From NCBI GenBank assembly GCA_036925085.1, contig JAUPFP010000127.1, positions 149,178-213,177 of the forward strand: DNA of 64,000 bases. The letters are read 5' to 3'. Positions within the stretch are counted from its first letter, which is position 1, and the number at the start of each line of letters is the position of its first letter. The notes beneath the pieces are model-generated. The model saw nothing but the letters and a program-made list of their open reading frames with translations, had not been told where the DNA came from and did no database searches. Made by a program: the position numbers and the translations under genes. Positions 46,419 to 55,800 of the stretch are shown in pieces. This DNA is from Brachycybe producta. Lineage: Eukaryota > Arthropoda > Diplopoda > Playtdesmida > Andrognathidae.

Positions 46419-49400
46419 CCTGCAATCCACCACGATGTCGTCGTCGTTTTAAGAATGTCGATCCAACTGAACCACAAGAAGAGAACCCTGAATAATTTAA
46501 TTTGGAGTTGGATAAATAAAGAAAGGTGAATGAGCTGCGAAAGAGCTAAACTGACCAAGGGTTAAACACATGGCAACGAGTTAAACTTGACAAGAAAAAC
46601 AGGTCATAAGGGTCAACAGGCCAACTGTCAACAGTTGAACTCATTGTCCGATTTTCATTTTTTCTGGTTTTCAGCTCTTGTCCAGTCTTCAGTGAACCTT
46701 CCAGTTTAGTTCGTGTTGTTTAGTAATTAGCTTTTGACCAGTTTAGTTTCTTAATTTACTCTTTAGTTGTGTGTTTATTCCGCTTTTGCCCAAAATGCAA
46801 ATAATATGGTCTCTTCTTATTTTATATTCATTCTATTTAGTTTGTCGTCTCTTTTCTGATTTAATCTCTGTTCCTTTTTCACAATTACACAAAAGAATCA
46901 GGGTTTAAGAAGTGACAGTTACAACACCAAAAGTCATTCAAAAACCAACAGAGATTTCTAAGAGATCAAGTTTTGCGGGTTTTTGCTTCAACCTCAATGG
47001 AACGCCGCAACACATGAAGAGAGGGTAATTTTGTGGTTCGTTTTTGGGTGGAGGAGGAGAGGCTATGAATATTTAATTGTCATTTTTTTCTCTCTCTCTC
47101 TCTTATTAAATGCAAATATTCTTCATTTCTATGTGTAAATATTGGACTAGAAGGAGCTATTTTAAGTGCCCTCTAGTGTAGTATAACAATTACTTCTTCG
47201 TTTCTCCTCCAATCTCTTCTTCTTCTTCAGTTTTCTCTCTGTCTCTGTCTCACTCTTTCGAGGTATACACTGTAACTACATAAAAGAGATTTCAATGAAA
47301 ATTTCAAACTCGATCAACGAGTCTTGAACAACTTTTAAGAAGGGGGTGGGGGTCCTTTTTTTTTTTCTTAAAAGAAAAGCAGAAAAATCAATAATAATAG
47401 TCATTCATGGGGCAATTATTAAAGTGAAACTGGCTTTTTTTTTCTTCTCGAGACACACTGACTCTCTACTTTTTCCTTACATAGATTTTCTTTCTGTGTT
47501 TTCTTTTTTCTCCACCCGTTTTTCATTTAAGATTGAAGGGGGTTCGGGAACCGTGCTGAGCATACTGAGTGAACCCACCACCCTTACCCCTCCCCCCTCA
47601 AATAATATCATTCATGGGCCTTGGAAAAGGGCCAATTCTACAGCAAACATTGGAAACATTGAATAGGAGGAGATATTTTCTCAATGTGTTGTGTTTATTT
47701 TATTTCTTTTCTCTTTCTTCTGATGTTGCTGTTTTTTCCTCTTTTTTTTTGCTTCTTAAAAAATCTTTTTTTTTGGTGGATTTCACAGTTGAGTTGGAGA
47801 AAGGGAGAGAAACTTCATCAGCCCTTTTGGCCCCACTTTTAGCCCCCCTTTTTTAAAACTCACAATAAAGAAGAAAAAAAGATTAAATTTTATATATTGG
47901 CCAAACAATGTTATGATGCTCTTTATGACTTTTGTCGATTATTTTCGGTGTTTTTAAGTAACTTTTTGCGAGCCAAAGGTTGAGAACGGAACTAGGAAAG
48001 TAACTTAAGGGTCGAAAGGGTTCTCGAAATATACTTTCTTTAATTTTCTTATGAACATTGTGTTGAGTAAAACGATGAGAACGTCGTTTTTTAAAGTAAC
48101 TTATGGAAATATTTCAAAGATTTATTATAAAACTAGAAGAGTAAAACGAATGTCTGAATTAATTTTCAAGATTAATATCTTTGAAACTAAACTTTTCACA
48201 GGAGTTTGAAAGCGTTTTAATAGATATGAATAATTTTAACACTTTCGTCTTTTGGTTTCAAAATTCCAAATTTCAATTAAAATTTTATTTTGAAAAATAT
48301 AATTAGAACAATTGCATCAGAAAAGGCGTTATTTTTTTTTCCTGAATGGATTTCGGTCTTAAAACGTGGATGTTCGGCCCATTTTCTAGCATTTTTGTTC
48401 TGTATTTCGAGGTCTATATTTTTTATGCTAGGAGGGGCTTCAAAAGGGGGCTGATGAAATTATAGGAGGGGCCTCTTGTTGAGCCAAACGTTGAGAAACG
48501 GACATAAAATAATGCATTTGATCGTTTTGGGCGTGTTTCTCTTTTATTATTGCGTAACCATATAAAGTATTTTACTGTTTTATTTGCCAAAAAGTATGTT
48601 TTGTTAACCGTCAGCATTATTTTCTATTATATCTGATGTTAAATATAAATAAACGGACCCAAACAAAATTTTTAAAAAAGTATTTTATTACATTTCGGAT
48701 CAAAAAATGAAACGAATGATCTTCAAACAAATAAAAAATGTGTCCTACAGCTTAAATTTCATAATATCATTGCTATTCAAGTGTAAATAACGTACATATC
48801 TATCAGAAAATACTGTTTTATTTACTTACAAATTGCAATCACATGGAGGCCGCCATTTTATGACGTAAACAATAACCAAACAAATAGCGATGACACAACA
48901 TCATATTATTTAAGCTAAAAATAAGTGCATTAGGTTGTACTATGATGGCATTTTATACGTTACAATATGAAAGATAAAGACGCCATGTTAGGTAACCCAT
49001 GGCGATTTTATGTTATATTCTGTGCTTCACAGTATTACTGTTAAAACACCTTAGCTCTGGCCATACGTCATTTTCGTTCTTTTTACATTTATTTCTATTA
49101 CCATTCAGTATACGATAAACGCAGCGCACCTATCGGCGAGTGCGTGCTATTTCAATAGACTAACATAGCATGTGTTGTTATGCTAGTATATCGTGTATGT
49201 TACGTAATTTTACACTAAGTGACGCTCTGGTTTTTTTCCGGTTCCGGGTTTATCGGAGGCAATGATCAGATTGGCGGAAGTTATGTCTGGTTCGCGGGTA
49301 AGTTTCTTAAGGCGATTATGTGTAATTAATAGGTAATTATTACTAATTTTGCGATTGGTATTGATACAAAATTGGTTAGTTTTATTGATTTTGTCGGAGT

Positions 49401-49600
49401 TATTGCCAATTACAACGAGAAAGATACGGAAAAATGGGTTGAAAAAAGTCACGTGGAGTTTGGTTTGGCGGGAAAAGTTAGCGGCGGAGTAAGACATGTT
49501 TTGTGCAATCCTGGTTCTTTTCGTTTCTTTCTTTTTTTCCGACTGTGAAAATGACAAGTATTTATTATAAACTCGGTTGTTTCTTTGTATATCTTGAAAG
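46419..49600. other. Intergenic region between divergent HACE1 and the MEI4-like gene
   Basis: No exon is supported in these 3.2 kb. HACE1 (-) and the MEI4-like gene (+) point away from each other, so both promoters must lie here. From about 48640 to 49500 the sequence is less repetitive. It includes GAGGCCGCCATTTTATGACG at about 48846, which resembles a YY1-type GCCGCCATTTT site next to a TGACGT half site. That is suggestive only. A degraded foldback (48130-48310) and an inverted pair (CATCAGCCCTTTTGG near 47818, CAAAAGGGGGCTGATG near 48442) are the other structures. Confidence 0.5.
48130..48310. repeat. Foldback element, partial
   Basis: The left end is AAAACTAGAAGAGTAAAACG, with ATTAATATCTTTGAAACTAA and AAAATTTTATTTTGAAAAAT in the arms. 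The right terminus is lost. Confidence 0.55.
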
Positions 49601-51794
49601 ATGGAAACGCTTTACGCTCGTGTGGGTTTGGCTTTTTCAATTTTGAAGGCGAAACCGGCGGATTTTACGGCGAAACAGTTTGCGGAATTGCTCCAGATGA
49701 AGTTTCGCGATCAAAAATGCCGCGAAAACGAGAAAACCGCCAAAGAAAGTGAACAAGTTTTGACAAAAGCCTCTCAGAAGTCGTCTCAATTTAACTTAGG
49801 TAATTATTAAGAGTTGAATTGATTTTTAAAGCAATTTATGGTAGATTTTTAAGATTTCTATTTGTCCAAACTAGAAGAGTATACCTGTGGAACCGGTTTG
49901 AAACTGTCATAATTTCATAAAAAGTTTATTTTGAAACATTGTTTGCCCTTCTAGTTTCTAAATCTTGCAATTGTTTCATTGCTCATGAGTATGTTGAAGA
50001 AAAAAAAGCTTTTTATTATAGTTTTTATTTGAATTTTAAAAGTTTTGATTCCGAATTTTTCGTTTTTTTTTCTTCAGATTTTCCGCCGTTTTCTTCATCG
50101 CTGTATGATTCGTTTAAATCGAATAATAATAAGATGAAAATGGTTCTTCTGGACGCTTTTTTCACTCTTCAGTCGTCCTCGGAATACGGTCAAGATGGAC
50201 CATCGAGTGACCGATTAATCGATTCGATCGATATCGTTTTGCAACACTTGTTAACTGACGATGATGATTTTATTGCGACGGCGACGGAAGACGACGAACC
50301 CGGAGCTGTGATGTCCATCCGTCACGTCCAAAGGGCCCTTATCGGAGGTTTGAATCGAGACGACGATCGGATCGAAGCGATTCTACGATCTTTCTTACAA
50401 TCGTTCATCTTCGTTAGTGACCATCGCAGCAGCAGAACGGTAAGTGGACCCCCTTTTTTCTGTTTCCTTTTTTTGGTTGGGGTTTTATTTTTGTTGCAAA
50501 ATATTGTTGTTTTCACGACGAAATCGATAACAAAACGTTAATTTTCGTAGCGATATTTGAAATTGTTAGGATAACGAAGGTTAAGGGTTCAGTGATTTCG
50601 TGGTTTTCATTTAGTTTTTGCATTTTAAATGAACCCGGTTAACAGCGCGTCTGGAACACACTGATTATTTTTGTCGTTCAACATGAAAATCAACCTTAAG
50701 TTATTGAGAACTTGCCCTTCTAGTTTCTAAAACAAATTCAAGTTCTGAAAGACAAAATAATCAAAAGAAGTTGGAAGATCAGTTGTTCATTAAACCCTTG
50801 TTAAGGTAAGGTAATGAAGGAAACATGACACTGAAAGTGTTTTGAACTGTCTGAGAGTGATAAAAGTCACTCACTTGAGAGTCAAAACAAAGTAACAGCT
50901 GACAGAAAATGGCGTCAATTCATTTGGGGGGGGGGGTTCATTCAGTTACAAGAAAAAGAGACAAATTTATCTTTACAAATGTATCTTATTTACCATTGGG
51001 GCCAATTGCAATTTCTCTTCTGTTTTATTGTATTGTCTCTTTTAGGGGTGGTGCGTGGGCGGAAGTGAAGTTGGGGGCCCCTTAATGGTAGGGGCCCCAC
51101 CATCTCTTTCTCTCTGAGAGTTTTTTTTGTTTTGCTTGATTTATGGCCGTTGCAAAACGCATTTTTTTAACGGGGATGTCCTCGAAGGGAAACGGTTTAA
51201 ATGTTGTGTGTTTGGGTCCTTTTAGCTCCCATAAGTAATTGACTCTTAAATTAACTAGAATTCCCTTTTCTCCACCCCCCTCCAAATTCCCCCAATTCTT
51301 AACCCTGAGATTCCTCCAAGTTCTCTCAATTGGGCCCCCCCCAATTGAGAGAACTTGGAGGAATCTCAACTTTTGAGATTTTCTTTTTGGGGTTTTTTTA
51401 GTATTTACAGAAAGAGCGATGTCTTGGTTTTGTGAGTCAGATTATCACTTTGGACGCGGAACATATTCTTAAACTACGTTTGACCATCGTTCGATTCCTC
51501 CTGGACATTCTGATGAATGTGATCGATGAAATGGTGTTGGTCGGTCGTGGTCAACAAGTGCACCTCTCTCCTACAAAGTGGCACAATGTCGCCTTTCTTT
51601 TAACTGTTCTCGAACGGGTGGTAATGGTCAATTCGTCCGAATCCTCTTCATCGTCTTCGCTGGATGGACAGTGGTCAATGGTCGTCGGACGTTGTCTCGG
51701 TCATTTGACGTCTCGTTTTCCGCTTTTTGTTCGTGTTCTTTGTCGTCTTGTTCCTTCTCATATCTGTCCTTCATTTAAGGTGTCACATCATTAA
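49601..51794 (+). CDS. MEI4: MEI4-like meiotic double-strand-break protein, complete, three exons
   Basis: In vertebrates MEI4 works with REC114 and IHO1 on chromosome axes to allow SPO11-dependent meiotic breaks. Exons are 49601-49799, 50078-50439 and 51402-51794: 954 nt, 317 residues plus TAA, with phases consistent (FNLD|FPPF; SSRT|YLQK). The start is the first ATG of the exon (AAAGATGGAAACG); an unseen 5' exon is possible because CTTGAAAG could be an acceptor. The N-terminus METLYARVGLAFSILKAKPA continues DFTAKQFAELLQMKF and resembles the conserved MEI4 N-terminal motif (a helix, then K-P-A-D, then an E-x-L segment). Exon 2 is acidic in the middle (LTDDDD, TATEDDEPG). Exon 3 is largely helical and hydrophobic (LKLRLTIVRFLLDILMNVID), as in the MEI4 C-terminal helical region. 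It is shorter than vertebrate MEI4 (just under 400). The assignment rests mainly on the N-terminus. Confidence 0.7.
49868..49965. repeat. Short foldback element in MEI4-like intron 1
   Basis: It opens AAACTAGAAGAGTATACC and ends GCCCTTCTAGTTTCTAAATC with AAAAGTTTATTTTGAAACAT between. Only about 100 bp remain. Confidence 0.7.
51307..51367. repeat. Perfect 28-bp inverted repeat before exon 3 of the MEI4-like gene
   Basis: The left arm 51307-51334 (GAGATTCCTCCAAGTTCTCT then CAATTGGG) is exactly complementary to the right arm 51340-51367, with a five-C loop. It lies in intron 2, ending 34 nt before the exon 3 acceptor, so in the pre-mRNA it would be a very stable hairpin over or beside the branch-point region. 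Confidence 0.9.
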
Positions 51795-51817
51795 CACCTA
51801 ACACAACTACAAAGCTT

Positions 51818-51981
51818 GTTAGAAACTAGACTAGTAAAGGGTTGTGTGTATGTTACAAAGGAATTCAATAAAGATATTTTAGAAAAGAAAACGTTTTTAG
51901 GCGGGGTTGGAAAATTGTCAGAAAAAGTTTATTTGTAAAATAATTTTTATAATATTGATCTACCATTCTAGTTTCTAACAG
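51818..51981. repeat. Foldback element in the 3' end of the MEI4-like gene
   Basis: It opens TTGTTAGAAACTAGACTAGT and ends CCATTCTAGTTTCTAACAG. It begins only 24 nt after the stop codon and contains the AATAAA used below. Confidence 0.75.
51867..51872 (+). terminator. Candidate AATAAA polyadenylation signal of the MEI4-like gene
   Basis: AATAAA in GAATTCAATAAAGATATT is the first one after the stop codon and lies inside a foldback element, so the element may supply the gene's 3' end. Confidence 0.5.
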
Positions 51982-52035
51982 ACTTCGAATTATTATTTTG
52001 TTCTTTTTAAAATGTTTGGTCTTCAAGAGTTGGTT

Positions 52036-52180
52036 AGTTAGAAACTAGAAGAGCCTAGTTGTTAAGTTTGAAGAAAAAAAAACAAATAGTGTTTCAGTTT
52101 TTCAAAACGTCATAAAAATTCGTTTAAAAAATATGAAAATGTTTTAAAGCCTTTTCTTTTACTCTTCTACTTTCTAGTTA
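52036..52180. repeat. Foldback element copy
   Basis: It opens TAGTTAGAAACTAGAAGAGC and ends TACTCTTCTACTTTCTAG. It is adjacent to the previous copy, about 55 bp apart. Confidence 0.7.
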
Positions 52181-52254
52181 CATTTTTAATTTCTTGTTAA
52201 AATGACAAAGGAAAAAGACTAGAACATTTTTTTTTAAAAATGCCACCAACCACC

Positions 52255-52380
52255 GAATTTACGTTTCTTAAAATAAAGTTAAACTTAAACCATAATGCAA
52301 GACTGAACTTTCTATAGTAAGTCTATGGAGAGTTTTTAAGTTTAACTTTGGCGTAAGTAACGTTTTAGAATACGGCCTTA
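52255..52380. repeat. Foldback of the AAAATAAAGTTAAACTTAAAC family, copy 1
   Basis: The left arm ACGTTTCTTAAAATAAAGTT then AAACTTAAACCAT pairs with the right arm TTTTTAAGTTTAACTTTGGC then GTAAGTAACGTTTTAGAAT. The centre contains AGTCTATGGAGAG. A second copy is at 63415-63528. Confidence 0.75.
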
Positions 52381-52504
52381 AATGTAAATCCTAAAAAACG
52401 TCTAAATTGATGAAGAAAAACATGAAGTTCAACTTGAACTTTCTGAAATAAAGTTCCAAAAAGTAAAATGAGCGCCAAGAATGAAGAGAGCTTCATTACA
52501 AAAA

Positions 52505-52670
52505 AAAGTCATAAAATTGTGACAGTCATATCTTATGATGCGACATTATTTTATTGTTGTCATATTATTCTGAAGACGAGTCGGTGGCATTTATTTATAT
52601 GACAATATTTGTCATAACGAGGTTATGAGGTAGATAGGAACATTTCCTGTCATATGACAGTCATGTTTTT
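52505..52670. repeat. TGACAGTCATA dispersed repeat, copy 2
   Basis: It opens GTCATAAAATTGTGACAGTC and closes TGTCATATGACAGTCATG. It matches 2980-3165 and ends about 175 bp before the satellite array starts. Confidence 0.7.
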
Positions 52671-52685
52671 TGTGTGTAATGAGGG

Positions 52686-52701
52686 CCCCCCCCCCCCCCC
52701 C
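52686..52701. repeat. Poly-C run of 16
   Basis: Uninterrupted C run about 145 bp before the left edge of the satellite array. Confidence 0.9.
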
Positions 52702-52845
52702 AATGAACAAGTGAAATTTAGAAGTTGGTTTCGTTAATCTTTTTTTAATTTAAGACAAAGAATGAAACAAGAACTTTAGAAAGAAAAAACTGTTGAAGGA
52801 CAATTTTTTTTAATATAATTTAATAGACTTGTCATTTTTGTTTGG

Positions 52846-55800
52846 TTCATAGCAAGTGAACCAGACGAGCGGGAATGGAAATTTTGGATTTGATGCATTC
52901 CCAGAAAAGTCTGGAATGCAGTGATGTCTTCATTTCCAGTGTGCAATGCACGCTTCAAAAGTTACACCAGTTCAATTTGGGTGTCATTGAAGTGTCTATG
53001 CTTGCTCATGGATCTGTAACTTGGAAAATTCATAGCAAGTGAACCAGACGAGCGGGAATGGAAATTTTGGATTTGATGCATTCCCAGAAAAGTCTGGAAT
53101 GCAGTGATGTCTTCATTTCCAGTGTGCAATGCACGCTTCAAAAGTTACACCAGTTCAATTTGGGTGTCATTGAAGTGTCTATGCTTGCTCATGGATCTGT
53201 AACTTGGAAAATTCATAGCAAGTGAACCAGACGAGCGGGAATCGAAATTTTGTATTCGATGCATTCCCAGAAAAGTCTGGAATGCAGAGTTGTCTTCATT
53301 TCCAGTGTGCAATGCACGCTTCAAAAGTTACACCAGTTCAATTTGGGTGTCATTGAAGTGTCTGTGCTTGCTCATGGATCTGTAACTTGGAAAATTCATA
53401 GCAAGTGAACCAGACGAGCGGGAATGGAAATTTTGGATTTGATGCATTCCCAGAAAAGTCTGGAATGCAGTGATGTCTTCATTTCCAGTGTGCAATGCAC
53501 GCTTCAAAAGTTACACCAGTTCAATTTGGGTGTCATTGAAGTGTCTATGCTTGCTCATGGATCTGTAACTTGGAAAATTCATAGCAAGTGAACCAGACGA
53601 GCGGGAATCGAAATTTTGTATTCGATGCATTCCCAGAAAAGTCTGGAATGCAGAGTTGTCTTCATTTCCAGTGTGCAATGCACGCTTCAAAAGTTACACC
53701 AGTTCAATTTGGGTGTCATTGAAGTGTCTGTGCTTGCTCATGGATCTGTAACTTGGAAAATTCATAGCAAGTGAACCAGACGAGCGGGAATGGAAATTTT
53801 GGATTTGATGCATTCCCAGAAAAGTCTGGAATGCAGTGATGTCTTCATTTCCAGTGTGCAATGCACGCTTCAAAAGTTACACCAGTTCAATTTGGGTGTC
53901 ATTGAAGTGTCTATGCTTGCTCATGGATCTGTAACTTGGAAAATTCATAGCAAGTGAACCAGACGAGCGGGAATCGAAATTTTGTATTCGATGCATTCCC
54001 AGAAAAGTCTGGAATGCAGAGTTGTCTTCATTTCCAGTGTGCAATGCACGCTTCAAAAGTTACACCAGTTCAATTTGGGTGTCATTGAAGTGTCTATGCT
54101 TGCTCATGGATCTGTAACTTGGAAAATTCATAGCAAGTGAACCAGACGAGCGGGAATCGAAATTTTGTATTCGATGCATTCCCAGAAAAGTCTGGAATGC
54201 AGAGTTGTCTTCATTTCCAGTGTGCAATGCACGCTTCAAAAGTTACACCAGTTCAATTTGGGTGTCATTGAAGTGTCTGTGCTTGCTCATGGATCTGTAA
54301 CTTGGAAAATTCATAGCAAGTGAACCAGACGAGCGGGAATCGAAATTTTGTATTCGATGCATTCCCAGAAAAGTCTGGAATGCAGAGTTGTCTTCATTTC
54401 CAGTGTGCAATGCACGCTTCAAAAGTTACACCAGTTCAATTTGGGTGTCATTGAAGTGTCTGTGCTTGCTCATGGATCTGTAACTTGGAAAATTCATAGC
54501 AAGTGAACCAGACGAGCGGGAATGGAAATTTTGGATTTGATGCATTCCCAGAAAAGTCTGGAATGCAGTGATGTCTTCATTTCCAGTGTGCAATGCACGC
54601 TTCAAAAGTTACACCAGTTCAATTTGGGTGTCATTGAAGTGTCTATGCTTGCTCATGGATCTGTAACTTGGAAAATTCATAGCAAGTGAACCAGACGAGC
54701 GGGAATCGAAATTTTGTATTCGATGCATTCCCAGAAAAGTCTGGAATGCAGAGTTGTCTTCATTTCCAGTGTGCAATGCACGCTTCAAAAGTTACACCAG
54801 TTCAATTTGGGTGTCATTGAAGTGTCTGTGCTTGCTCATGGATCTGTAACTTGGAAAATTCATAGCAAGTGAACCAGACGAGCGGGAATGGAAATTTTGT
54901 ATTCGATGCATTCCCAGAAAAGTCTGGAATGCAGAGTTGTCTTCATTTCCAGTGTGCAATGCACGCTTCAAAAGTTACACCAGTTCAATTTGGGTGTCAT
55001 TGAAGTGTCTGTGCTTGCTCATGGATCTGTAACTTGGAAAATTCATAGCAAGTGAACCAGACGAGCGGGAATCGAAATTTTGTATTCGATGCATTCCCAG
55101 AAAAGTCTGGAATGCAGAGTTGTCTTCATTTCCAGTGTGCAATGCACGCTTCAAAAGTTACACCAGTTCAATTTGGGTGTCATTGAAGTGTCTGTGCTTG
55201 CTCATGGATCTGTAACTTGGAAAATTCATAGCAAGTGAACCAGACGAGCGGGAATGGAAATTTTGGATTTGATGCATTCCCAGAAAAGTCTGGAATGCAG
55301 TGATGTCTTCATTTCCAGTGTGCAATGCACGCTTCAAAAGTTACACCAGTTCAATTTGGGTGTCATTGAAGTGTCTATGCTTGCTCATGGATCTGTAACT
55401 TGGAAAATTCATAGCAAGTGAACCAGACGAGCGGGAATCGAAATTTTGTATTCGATGCATTCCCAGAAAAGTCTGGAATGCAGAGTTGTCTTCATTTCCA
55501 GTGTGCAATGCACGCTTCAAAAGTTACACCAGTTCAATTTGGGTGTCATTGAAGTGTCTGTGCTTGCTCATGGATCTGTAACTTGGAAAATTCATAGCAA
55601 GTGAACCAGACGAGCGGGAATGGAAATTTTGGATTTGATGCATTCCCAGAAAAGTCTGGAATGCAGTGATGTCTTCATTTCCAGTGTGCAATGCACGCTT
55701 CAAAAGTTACACCAGTTCAATTTGGGTGTCATTGAAGTGTCTATGCTTGCTCATGGATCTGTAACTTGGAAAATTCATAGCAAGTGAACCAGACGAGCGG

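Noticed and set aside
49210-49557. 115-codon minus-strand open frame upstream of the MEI4-like gene
   Set aside because: AT-driven Lys/Asn/Ile composition, no domain and no splice context; more likely promoter or 5' flanking DNA.
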